From NCBI GenBank assembly GCA_934277655.1, contig CAKQVC010000027.1:1-13167 (forward strand): a stretch of DNA of 13,167 bases, written 5' to 3'. Source of the stretch: an uncultured Clostridia bacterium (lineage in GTDB: Bacteria > Bacillota > Clostridia > Peptostreptococcales > Anaerovoracaceae). A model generated the notes under the pieces. It worked only from the letters and a program-made list of their open reading frames with translations. It ran no database searches and had not been told where the DNA came from. Below, piece after piece: positions 1 through 5,532 of the stretch (position 1 is the first letter of the stretch; every line of letters starts with the position of its first letter). A program made the position numbers and the translations under genes.

Positions 1-786
1 CAGGGTTTCCTGATTATAGATACCGTTTTCCTTCAGATTGGTCCGGATTAGCGGCTGTTTTTCAGCAGGTGTACTGACTTCAGGCCGTACATAGTTAATT
101 TTTTTTACATATAGCTGGGTAGCTCCTTCCGCATCCTTGTATTTGATCTGAATGATCGTGGTGCCTTTGGTGCTGAGCAGTGCTGCATAGACACCATTGA
201 TGCTCTGCAGGAGCGTATCGCTGCCGATTCCTGTAATATTGCGCACCGAAAGAATCTGTGCCGGATCATCCAGTCCAATCTCCTTCATCAGATCAGACAC
301 CTGCAGATCCTGCTGTACCAGTGCATCCTCCGGTAAGTCTTCGTACTTTTGTTCGAACCCGCTGCCTGTATTATCATTTCCGGCAGTGTCCCGGGACTCC
401 TGCGGGTTCTTTGCTTCCGTCTTTTCGTCACCGGACTTTTCGGTAGAATTGTCGTTATGACTTTCGCTGCCTTTTCTATCCTGTGAAAGGTCATCCTTCG
501 ACTGCTGCGCTTTTTCGGATTTTTCCCTCAGGTTTTCCTGTTTATCTTCCGCTTCCCGGGTCAGTGGGTTCATCAAATTGGAATTTTCCGAAACCTGCTC
601 CAGCTCCACTTCCGGATAAGAGGACACCGCAGCCTTTACCTCATAGACATCCACGTTCCATGTTCCTTCCGGTGCCTTAAGCGGTGTATTCATCACCAGA
701 ATTCCTGTGGCTGCGGTCAGTAATATCGCAAGAATCAAAAGACCTGCCCGGATCCTGTCGAACCGTCCCTTTGTTTTCTTCATCAT
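1..786 (-). CDS. Membrane-anchored protein with long charged linker (5' part only; runs off the left edge)
   Basis: An open minus-strand frame starts at ATG 786 (a second ATG follows at 783) and stays open for 262 codons to base 1, so the C-terminus lies outside the window. Residues 1-12 are basic (MMKKTKGRFDRI), about 13-33 form one hydrophobic segment, and the rest should lie outside the membrane. A short ordered part (about 38-65) leads into a very charged, low-complexity linker rich in E, K, D, S, Q and N (about 70-140). A more ordered part follows (about 150-262, including SDLMKEIGLDD and YAALLSTKG). The gene begins 10 bases after the DUF2149 stop with no clear ribosome binding site, so it is probably translationally coupled. 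An N-terminal anchor, long linker and distal domain next to ExbB/ExbD-like genes recall TonB, but I see no TonB sequence signature. I do not recognise the family. The charged linker could instead simply span the cell wall. Confidence 0.75.
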   Translation of the reverse strand, partial: MMKKTKGRFDRIRAGLLILAILLTAATGILVMNTPLKAPEGTWNVDVYEVKAAVSSYPEVELEQVSENSNLMNPLTREAEDKQENLREKSEKAQQSKDDLSQDRKGSESHNDNSTEKSGDEKTEAKNPQESRDTAGNDNTGSGFEQKYEDLPEDALVQQDLQVSDLMKEIGLDDPAQILSVRNITGIGSDTLLQSINGVYAALLSTKGTTIIQIKYKDAEGATQLYVKKINYVRPEVSTPAEKQPLIRTNLKENGIYNQETL

Positions 787-796
787 TTCGCGTTGC

Positions 797-1105
797 TTAG
801 TTTGTTACAATATATAGATCTCCGGTTTCCGGATCCTCATAAACACGACCCTTGGACTCAAGCTGTGCCGAATCGATTTCGTTCTGAATGGCTTCCTGCA
901 TATCATCTGCCGGTTCCAAATCTTCTTTGTTAATCTTATTCTGGGTCAGATCCACGTTCCAGTGCGTAATGATAGCGATCATCAGTGCACAAGCAAATAC
1001 CAGCATGACATCCACCAGATTTGCCAGGTTTTCCATGGGATTGGGTGTAGCTTTTTCAAAGCTATGGGTTCTGCGCCCCAATCTGCGGTTATTCGTTCTC
1101 AGCAT
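797..1105 (-). CDS. DUF2149 family protein, ExbD/TolR-like membrane subunit
   Basis: This 102-residue protein has a basic N-terminus, the stretch NPMENLANLVDVMLVFACAL (residues 22-41), one transmembrane helix (about 30-48), and an acidic outer part ending GRVYEDPETGDLYIVTN. The NLVDVMLVF motif and the short G-x-x-Y...G-x-x-Y tail fit DUF2149. Asp32 at the start of the helix corresponds in layout to the single proton-carrying Asp in the ExbD/TolR membrane segment. The start at 1105 is supported by GGAGGAG ten bases upstream, inside the end of the ExbB-like gene, which it overlaps by 17 bases; this implies coupled translation and a complex. I recall DUF2149 genes in methanogens and clostridia sitting beside MotA/TolQ and CobN-like genes; that is memory, not shown here. 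The DUF2149 family is fairly sure; the ExbD-like role is inferred. Confidence 0.8.
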   Translation of the reverse strand: MLRTNNRRLGRRTHSFEKATPNPMENLANLVDVMLVFACALMIAIITHWNVDLTQNKINKEDLEPADDMQEAIQNEIDSAQLESKGRVYEDPETGDLYIVTN

Positions 1106-1745
1106 GTTGATCGATCTCCTCCAGGATAGCTTCCATCACGGTTTCCAGCTCTGTCATATAATTTCCGTACCAGTGCTTCCGTCTGCCGGAAATAACAACG
1201 GCAGCGCTGGCAGCCAGCAATCCTGCGATCGTAGTATCAAAGGCGATACCTACCGAGGATGCCAGAGCCGCAGTATCTCCGTTTCCCAGAGCAGTGATCC
1301 CCGGACCAAGGGGAATCAGCGTTCCCAAGAGTCCGAAGGATGGCCCCAGCTTGGCGATGGTATCCGTGATCTGCACCTGACGGCTGTAGTAGTCCTCTTC
1401 TGATGCGATAGCTTTCTCTGCAATAGCGGTAACAGTCGCACTGTGAGGAAAAAGCTCCGGTGCATCCAGCACCCGATAAATGGCTTTTTTCTGCCTCGGA
1501 AGCAGACTGCTGGTTTCTATGGTTTCACGGATCGCTTCCACTCCACCGTTTTCTGCCCGGTTGTGAATTTCTTTGATCAATTCGGTCACCTTGAGTTTAT
1601 GTGGTCTTCTGACCTTTATCCATTCCACTGCCACATCCCCGATCTGCCATAGTGCGGCAACCATTAAAAGTGCCAGAACGATCAGGCATGGTGTAAGCAT
1701 GGCTTGTCCAATGGTATGTAATACATCGGCTAAAATTTGCTGCAT
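1089..1745 (-). CDS. MotA/TolQ/ExbB-like proton channel protein
   Basis: This 218-residue integral membrane protein has a first hydrophobic helix at about 14-36, a long cytoplasmic part at about 40-120 (basic near 45-56, then mostly helical), and two closely spaced helices at about 125-190. The last part carries the family signature: LGPSFGLLGTLIPLGPGI, then FDTTIAGLLAASAAVV, equivalent to the GLLGT and A-x-T-T-x-x-G-L motifs of ExbB/TolQ/MotA. Such proteins form pentameric stators that pass protons and drive an ExbD/TolR-type partner; here the partner is probably the overlapping DUF2149 protein. I chose ATG 1745 because AGGAG lies eight bases upstream. In-frame ATGs at 1763 and 1751 are upstream of or nearly touching that site. 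The family call is firm. The job is inferred from the cobalamin riboswitch at the head of the gene run. Confidence 0.9.
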   Translation of the reverse strand: MQQILADVLHTIGQAMLTPCLIVLALLMVAALWQIGDVAVEWIKVRRPHKLKVTELIKEIHNRAENGGVEAIRETIETSSLLPRQKKAIYRVLDAPELFPHSATVTAIAEKAIASEEDYYSRQVQITDTIAKLGPSFGLLGTLIPLGPGITALGNGDTAALASSVGIAFDTTIAGLLAASAAVVISGRRKHWYGNYMTELETVMEAILEEIDQHAENE

Positions 1746-1763
1746 ATGCATATCTCCTATCAT

Positions 1764-1852
1764 TAATCGTAATCTTGTCTTTGACCTTATTCCTGTTTAT
1801 CCGGACAATCCGGTTTCTTTTTCTGCATTTGTTCAAGCTTTTTCTGTGAATC
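1764..1852 (-). other. Short intergenic gap between the secreted protein and the ExbB-like gene
   Basis: On the minus strand this gap holds a small hairpin (CCGGA, TTG, TCCGG) without a following U-run, then the ribosome binding site of the ExbB-like gene. I see no terminator or promoter here, which favours co-transcription from the gene upstream. Confidence 0.5.
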
Positions 1853-2902
1853 TTACCTGGCAGATGCGGCTTTTATGTAGGACCACTTGCTGTAAAACTT
1901 CGTTCCGTTTACCATAGCATAGGCCCGTACCTTGTAATATCGCTTCGTTCCGCTCTTTCGGCCGCTGTCCAGGCAGGAAAGTTTTCCTGTCGTACGGATC
2001 TGCTTGTAGCTCCCTGTTTTTTTAGAGGAAGCAGCTACCTGGTAGCCCTGTGGCTTAAAAGCCGCAGGTTTCTTCCAGCTGATACTGACTGCGTTTTTCT
2101 TGCCTGCTGTCTTGATGGAAAGGCGTGTGGAAGTCACTGCTGTTGCCCGTTTGGCATAATCAAGTCTTGCGCCACTTGACAGGATAAAGGTACCCATCTT
2201 GGTCGTATTGATCCTGCACCGGTAGTTGCCAACCTGTCCGCCAAATTGTGAGTCCATCCGATAAAGCCTCCCCTGGCTGCTTACCCGTCCAGCACACACA
2301 CCTGCCGGCATCTGACTGCGAATGGACAGCGTCAGTGTAAGCTGATTATATCCGAGATCCGTGATTTTTTCCCCTCCGGAAAGAAAATATGCTTTACAGG
2401 CATAGGCGTTTTCTCCGAAAATGGCTTTTTCTTTCTTCGTCAGGTTTACTTTTTCCAGAACCAGCTTAACATCTTTGCCGGTTCCTTTTTTTACCAGATA
2501 CCTCATCAAGTCACTGCTCAGGCTGTATGTCCCCAGCGCAGTTTCCACCTCAACCGGAACGTTGGTCTGCCGGTACGCGTCCTTCAGCAACTTCTTATTG
2601 ATGCTGATTTCGGTATAGGTATCCCGGGTGCCACCCCAGATACTCCATCTGAGTCCGCCGAATTCGTATTCTCCCTCCTGCCAGATCAGAAACTCCATTT
2701 CGTCTTCACCAAGGGAAGCGATCAGTTCGTCCCGCTTTTTGATATCGTTGTGCCGTGAATCGATTTCCGATACGATTTTTCCATCCTGGTTTACGTTCGG
2801 TTCTGCTGATTCTGCCCCATAAACCGGCACAGCGGCAAAGATCATACTGATGCATAGCACCATTCCCAAAAGGAGCGCAAGTCCTCTTTTTCTTTTTTTC
2901 AT
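1853..2902 (-). CDS. Secreted surface protein with C-terminal fibronectin type III domain
   Basis: This is a 349-residue exported protein. A Lys/Arg-rich start (MKKRKRG) and hydrophobic core to about residue 28, followed by PVYGAESAE, look like a signal peptide cut after YGA. Residues about 110-245 have the feel of a beta-rich module found in clostridial surface proteins: ALGTYSLSSDLMRYL, then VKLVLEKVNLTKKEKAIFG, SGGEKITDLG, and a closing GTFILSS. Residues about 255-349 are a fibronectin III domain of the type ISWKKP...GYQVAASSKKTGSYKQI...YYKVRAYA. There is no sortase motif and no C-terminal membrane helix, so it is free or held by partners. The start has AGGAG seven bases upstream. It lies between the riboswitch-controlled leader and the ExbB-like genes, so it may be the extracellular partner that binds substrate or touches the wall. 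Precise function is unknown. Confidence 0.85.
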   Translation of the reverse strand: MKKRKRGLALLLGMVLCISMIFAAVPVYGAESAEPNVNQDGKIVSEIDSRHNDIKKRDELIASLGEDEMEFLIWQEGEYEFGGLRWSIWGGTRDTYTEISINKKLLKDAYRQTNVPVEVETALGTYSLSSDLMRYLVKKGTGKDVKLVLEKVNLTKKEKAIFGENAYACKAYFLSGGEKITDLGYNQLTLTLSIRSQMPAGVCAGRVSSQGRLYRMDSQFGGQVGNYRCRINTTKMGTFILSSGARLDYAKRATAVTSTRLSIKTAGKKNAVSISWKKPAAFKPQGYQVAASSKKTGSYKQIRTTGKLSCLDSGRKSGTKRYYKVRAYAMVNGTKFYSKWSYIKAASAR

Positions 2903-2931
2903 TGATTTTCTCCTTCTTTTGGCTGCACCGC

Positions 2932-3023
2932 AAAAAAAGAGGTTCCACAGAGGCAGGAATATCCATGATTCTTCCCTTTCAGAGGGGGGACCCTTACGTT
3001 TTCCTGCTTTTCTGCGGAACCTC
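2932..3023 (-). terminator. Long terminator-like hairpin upstream of the secreted-protein gene
   Basis: On the minus strand GAGGTTCCGCAGA (3011-3023) pairs with TCTGTGGAACCTC (2939-2951), 13 pairs with one G-U. GCAGGAA (3001-3007) pairs with TTCCTGC (2953-2959), and seven U residues follow (2932-2938). The roughly 41-base apical part contains a smaller CCCT/AGGG hairpin. A separate CCGG-AAAA-CCGG mini-hairpin abuts the 5' side (3023-3034). The U-run fits an intrinsic terminator, but it sits inside the gene run, so it may be an attenuator or an RNA processing or stability element. Confidence 0.65.
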
Positions 3024-3067
3024 CGGTTTTCCGGTCAGTTCATTGCTTGTGTGATACTGATTCAGTT

Positions 3068-3229
3068 TTACAATTTAATGCTCTTTTTGATTTCCTCGAC
3101 TCTTGTCGGAATGCCGTCTGTAACAACGACCCGGACTTCACCGAAATCCATTTTGCGTATAATTGCCAGAAGCTTTGCCTCTCTGTCTGTCAGTTTCAGT
3201 TCTGAAGTCTTTTGAAAATTGTTGTTCAT
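3068..3229 (-). CDS. yezD: YezD family small protein (DUF2292)
   Basis: This 53-residue protein contains LTDREAKLLAIIRKMDFGEV, then VVVTDGIPTRVEEIKKSIKL at its C-terminus. The pattern of an L-T-x-x-E helix, F-G-x-V, a D-G-x-P turn and an E-E-I-K-K-S-I-x-L end matches YezD/DUF2292 in order and in length (about 50-60 residues). The frame is open further upstream to 3316, but ATG 3229 is preferred: AAAGGG lies eight bases before it and family similarity begins here. It is soluble, with no signal or membrane segment. The molecular function of YezD is not established; relatives often sit in metabolite-regulated operons. Here it is the first gene after the cobalamin riboswitch and terminator. Confidence 0.85.
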   Translation of the reverse strand: MNNNFQKTSELKLTDREAKLLAIIRKMDFGEVRVVVTDGIPTRVEEIKKSIKL

Positions 3230-3359
3230 AATTTCTGCCCTTTCTATTTTCTGTAGCTTCCTTTTATCCATAACCGGCGGTCGATGCCGGATAACAACTC
3301 TTCCCAGGCGGCGCATTTATCACAAAAGCCTGTATTCACTTTTCTTCTTTTATAACTAT

Positions 3360-3396
3360 AACACAAAAACAGACTGTCCTTTCTCTGACAGTCTGT
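3360..3396 (-). terminator. Intrinsic terminator in the riboswitch leader
   Basis: On the minus strand ACAGACTGTC (3387-3396) pairs perfectly with GACAGTCTGT (3369-3378) across an 8-base loop. U-rich sequence follows (GUUUUUGUGUU). It lies after the cobalamin aptamer and before yezD, so it is the likely expression platform, although about 180 bases separate it from the end of the aptamer region. I did not find a clear antiterminator partner by eye. Confidence 0.8.
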
Positions 3397-3577
3397 AGAT
3401 ATCCTTGCATTTCTGTATGGTATCCCAACTGGATGTACATATCCAAATTGGGAACGGAATAGATACGCTCTACCCCCCCCCACTTCATACTTTATTCTGC
3501 TCAGCTAAAAGTGCCGCAGAGCAGTCATCCTGCCGCTGTAACAGGAAACTCCGTTTGTCTGCTTACCTTTTCGCATC
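3397..3577 (-). other. Structured leader between the cobalamin aptamer and the terminator
   Basis: No gene is supported here. On the minus strand I see three hairpins: CCTG/CAGG (3529-3545); CTGCTC/GAGCAG (arms 3519-3524 and 3497-3502); and a two-part stem CCCAA/TTGGG enclosing GGAT/ATCC (3424-3452). Between the last two lies a run of nine G residues (3473-3481). This is part of an untranslated leader of roughly 500 bases before yezD. Confidence 0.5.
3473..3481 (-). repeat. G9 homopolymer tract in the leader
   Basis: Nine C residues on the plus strand read as nine G residues in the transcript. Such tracts are prone to slippage. Here it is in untranslated leader, so length changes would alter RNA structure or spacing rather than a reading frame. 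Confidence 0.9.
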
Positions 3578-3713
3578 GATGTACCCTTCTGCCTCAGAGA
3601 AATCATTACATCCAAGCGATAGCTCGTCTCCTGACTTGTCCTGACCCTGCAGGCATTACAGTTGCTGAGAAACAGTAGGCGGACTCTCACCCCACTTCCG
3701 TTAGCTACCCTTG
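3578..3713 (-). promoter_or_regulatory. Cobalamin (B12) riboswitch aptamer, compact form
   Basis: Minus-strand sequence carries the cobalamin core in order: GGAAG, GGGTGAGAGTCC, GCAACTGTAA, and the B12 box AAGTCAGGAGAC. The closing helix is visible: CAAGGGTAGCT (3703-3713) pairs with AGCTATCGCTTG (3613-3624) with one bulged G and one G-U. A hairpin directly 3' (GATGTA/TACATC outer stem, TTCT/AGAA inner stem, 3578-3612) presents the loop CTGAGGC. Its CTGAG complements CTCAG (3665-3669) in the core, a candidate L5-L13 kissing pair. The core is about 100 bases, shorter than the large adenosylcobalamin type. The role, lowering expression of downstream genes when cobalamin is plentiful, is the usual one and is inferred. 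Confidence 0.88.
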
Positions 3714-3733
3714 CTTCTGTTTTAATAAGTGAT

Positions 3734-3762
3734 ATTCTAACACAAAACACCCACAAATACAA
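3734..3762 (-). promoter_or_regulatory. Sigma-A-like promoter for the riboswitch transcript
   Basis: On the minus strand a -35 TTGTAT (3757-3762) and -10 TAGAAT (3734-3739) are exactly 17 bases apart. Predicted initiation near 3727 is about 14 bases before the aptamer closing helix begins, as expected for a riboswitch leader. Confidence 0.75.
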
Positions 3763-3787
3763 CATATATTTTTTACTTATGTTCTTA

Positions 3788-3822
3788 TTTATGCTTTATG
3801 TCTTTTTATGTTTATGCTTTAT
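3788..3822. repeat. 12-bp direct repeat in AT-rich DNA upstream of the riboswitch promoter
   Basis: TTTATGCTTTAT occurs at 3788-3799 and again at 3811-3822, 23 bases apart, in very AT-rich sequence just upstream of the -35 element. It may be an UP-like element or a protein site. Low complexity makes chance similarity possible. Confidence 0.45.
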
Positions 3823-3854
3823 CTCTCAAAACAAGTTTACAGCCAGAGGAGGAC

Positions 3855-4541
3855 TTATTTTTTTCGAAGTGAAGATGAAATAACCCTGCTGCTCTGAATC
3901 AAATCCTGATGGATGACTGCTTTCGGTTCAAAGTGCATTACCTGGAATACCATCTGCATGATCGGTGTCATCAGTAAGACTCCGAGGATCGTACCGATGC
4001 CGATGGGCCCGCCCAGGATCCAGCCTAAAAGCAAAACTGCTCCATTTATCATGACGCCAACGGCACCGATAGGAACTTTCGGCATTCTCTTGCTTAACGC
4101 CAGGAGAAGACCATCTCTTGGACCGCAGCATAAAGCAGACTGCATATAAATGTACTGACCCACTCCGTTGATCAGAAGTCCTATCAGCATAAAAGCAATG
4201 CCCGTCCACATCGAAGTTTGCTCCGGTACCAAATTCAGTGCATTGCATAAATCAACAGTTTTGCCCACTACAATGGCATCTGTCAAGGTTCCGATACCAA
4301 TACGCTCTTTTAAAATCACGTCAATGGTAATAATGATCAAGGATGCACATACAGAAATATTTCCATATTTGATTCCCGTAGCTTTTTCAATTCCAAGATA
4401 AAAACAGTCCCATGGGGCAACGCCGATATTTGCCTGAATGGTAAAATAAATTCCCACCCCAAAAAAAGCAAGACCCAATGCTGCCCGGATGGTGTTCAGA
4501 AGGATATCTTTCGTCGTTTTATTTTTTTCCGTCAATTTCAT
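3855..4541 (-). CDS. YczE/YyaS/YitT-family integral membrane protein
   Basis: This 228-residue polytopic membrane protein has about five hydrophobic segments. The first carries the family hallmark GLAFFGVGIYFTIQANIGVA followed by PWDCFYLGI (the A-x-x-G-x-x-P-W-D motif). A later segment carries CCGPRDGLLLALSKR, and another GGPIGIGTILGVLL. Both motifs and length match the YczE-like clade, whose substrate or job is not established. ATG 4541 is the only good start. It overlaps the 3' end of the broken gene at 4519-4743 by 23 bases and has only a distant AAAGGGA, so initiation may once have depended on translation of that gene. No terminator is evident after its stop. A short AT-rich gap leads to the riboswitch promoter. 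Confidence 0.82.
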   Translation of the reverse strand: MKLTEKNKTTKDILLNTIRAALGLAFFGVGIYFTIQANIGVAPWDCFYLGIEKATGIKYGNISVCASLIIITIDVILKERIGIGTLTDAIVVGKTVDLCNALNLVPEQTSMWTGIAFMLIGLLINGVGQYIYMQSALCCGPRDGLLLALSKRMPKVPIGAVGVMINGAVLLLGWILGGPIGIGTILGVLLMTPIMQMVFQVMHFEPKAVIHQDLIQSSRVISSSLRKK

Positions 4542-4743
4542 GTTGTATAATTTCTAGTCCCTTTCTTACATTTTCGTCAGTAATATTTGAAAAAGACAGG
4601 CGCATATAACCTGCCGCTGCTCCATCTGCTACTTCATAAAGAATTTTATATTCGTCGTTTCCGTTTTCTGTTGGCGTGATAGCATGCCCTGCCGAAATCA
4701 CATCCGGTACATTAATAATACCTTTTTTTCTGGCTTTCATCAA
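4519..4743 (-). pseudogene. C-terminal remnant resembling a PLP-dependent aminotransferase
   Basis: The frame encodes about 74 residues ending GYMRLSFSNITDENVRKGLE and a short tail. That pattern (G-Y-x-R-L-S-F, a short turn, then an E-x-h-x-x-G-h helix) is the usual C-terminal end of fold-type I aminotransferases of the class I/II or MocR kind, which are about 400 residues. Everything upstream, including the lysine and cofactor-binding parts, is missing. The frame closes just upstream at a TGA inside the neighbouring carrier fragment. There is no ribosome binding site for the TTG (4743) or ATG (4740). I read it as the 3' end left by a deletion. The family assignment is moderate. Confidence 0.55.
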
Positions 4744-4751
4744 GCCTTTCG

Positions 4752-4904
4752 TTACACTGTTTCCGGATTTTCCACACGATCAAATGACCCTGCCGGAATG
4801 ATATAAGTCAGAACAGCTACAATGACCAAAATAATTGCTACAATGAGAATCGGGTTCATGGGCTGCTTGGCCTGCAGCGTATCACCCTTTTTTGCTTTAG
4901 ACAT
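4752..4904 (-). pseudogene. N-terminal fragment of a YfcC-type carrier
   Basis: ATG 4904 has GGAGG nine bases upstream, a proper gene start. It encodes 50 residues: a charged start, one hydrophobic helix (PMNPILIVAIILVIVAVLTY) and IIPAGSFDRVENPE, then stops. I-I-P-A-G-x-F-D-R-V-E after the first helix is typical of the N-terminus of YfcC/DcuC-like carriers, which normally run to about 450-500 residues with ten or more helices. The product cannot work as a carrier. The next bases downstream enter the aminotransferase-like remnant in another frame, so a deletion joined two genes. A bona fide 50-residue membrane peptide is less likely but possible. Confidence 0.65.
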
Positions 4905-4941
4905 AATTTTTCTCCTCCATATAAATTCACATGATCATGCT

Positions 4942-4979
4942 TTGTGATAGTTAGAAGATTATCACAAGATGTTTTGTGA
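4942..4979. promoter_or_regulatory. Cluster of TTGTGA/TCACAA inverted repeats (candidate operator)
   Basis: TTGTGATA (4942-4949) and TATCACAA (4960-4967) form a perfect 8-bp inverted repeat with a 10-base spacer. TCACAA (4962-4967) also pairs with a third half-site TTGTGA (4974-4979) across 6 bases. TGTGA-N6-TCACA is the CRP/FNR half-site pattern, here in everted order for the second pair. It lies between the start of the carrier fragment and the spoIIID promoter. No regulator is identified. Confidence 0.45.
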
Positions 4980-5023
4980 AAAAAGAACCATTTTGGCATA
5001 TCTTTTGTAGTCCAAAATCTCGT

Positions 5024-5053
5024 GTGATATTTTTCTTTGCTGCTGCGTATACT
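5024..5053 (+). promoter_or_regulatory. Sigma-E-like promoter for spoIIID
   Basis: GTGATATT (5024-5031) and CGTATACT (5046-5053) are 14 bases apart. They resemble the sporulation sigma-E elements (about GTCATATT and CATACANT). A start near 5061 would give a short leader before AGGAG (5071-5075). In Bacillus, spoIIID is a known early mother-cell sigma-E gene, so the match is expected. Confidence 0.55.
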
Positions 5054-5088
5054 GTCTTAACGAAAAGGTAAGGAGTGTGTGTCTGCCA

Positions 5089-5373
5089 ATGAAGGATTAC
5101 ATAGAGGAAAGAGTATTAGAACTGGCACGTTACATCATCGATACCAACTCAACTGTCAGAGCAGCTGCGAAAAAATTTCGTATAAGCAAGTCCACAGTCC
5201 ACAAGGATATTACGGAAAGACTTTTGGAAATCAACCCTGCACTGGCTGCCCAGGTCAAGCAGGTTCTGGAAAACAACAAGGCAGAACGCCATATTCGCGG
5301 CGGTCTTGCCACCAGAGAAAAGTACCAGCATGTTCACCAGATGTCCATGCAGTATCGACAGGAACACCCATAG
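5089..5373 (+). CDS. spoIIID: Sporulation transcriptional regulator SpoIIID
   Basis: This 94-residue DNA-binding protein begins MKDYIEERVLELARYIIDTN, continues with the helix-turn-helix VRAAAKKFRISKSTVHKDIT (about 24-42), and then has ERLLEINPALAAQVKQVLE and RHIRGGLATREKY. The SKSTVHKD recognition helix and RHIRGG segment are diagnostic of SpoIIID, whose usual length is about 80-95 residues. In the mother cell it activates and represses sigma-E-dependent genes and helps switch to sigma-K. ATG 5089 is preferred on family alignment, though AGGAG is 13 bases away. An in-frame GTG at 5077 is only one base from that site, too close. It is the only plus-strand gene here, is monocistronic, and converges on phoR. 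Confidence 0.95.
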   Translation: MKDYIEERVLELARYIIDTNSTVRAAAKKFRISKSTVHKDITERLLEINPALAAQVKQVLENNKAERHIRGGLATREKYQHVHQMSMQYRQEHP

Positions 5374-5471
5374 AATCCGGATTCCTTTTTCGGCCATGCA
5401 GGTTTTTCATCCACTGATAATAATTTTCAAAAAAGGAAAGTAAACAGGAAAAGCAAACAACACCAAAAAAG

Positions 5472-5510
5472 AAAAAGTCCCGCGAAGCCTTGGCTCCACG
5501 GGACTTTTTT
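5472..5510. terminator. Bidirectional terminator between spoIIID and phoR
   Basis: GTCCCG (5477-5482) pairs with CGGGAC (5499-5504), and inside lies AGCC-TT-GGCT. A run of A before and T after (TTTTTT 5505-5510; AAAAA 5472-5476) lets it end transcripts from both sides: spoIIID from the left and the pho operon from the right. Confidence 0.85.
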
Positions 5511-5532
5511 CTGCCTTCTATATAATATCTTA

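Noticed and set aside
888..1403. Long plus-strand open frame opposite the ExbB-like and DUF2149 genes
   Set aside because: It is antisense to two genes with clear family motifs, has no ribosome binding site and shows no recognisable domain.
3508..3579. Possible 23-residue leader peptide (MRKGKQT...) after the aptamer, with GAAGGG upstream
   Set aside because: The start is plausible but nothing supports translation; the peptide has no run of regulatory codons and overlaps predicted hairpins.
3505..3765. 86-codon minus-strand open frame across the riboswitch
   Set aside because: It overlaps the promoter and the cobalamin aptamer, whose conserved bases and helices explain the sequence; there is no family similarity.
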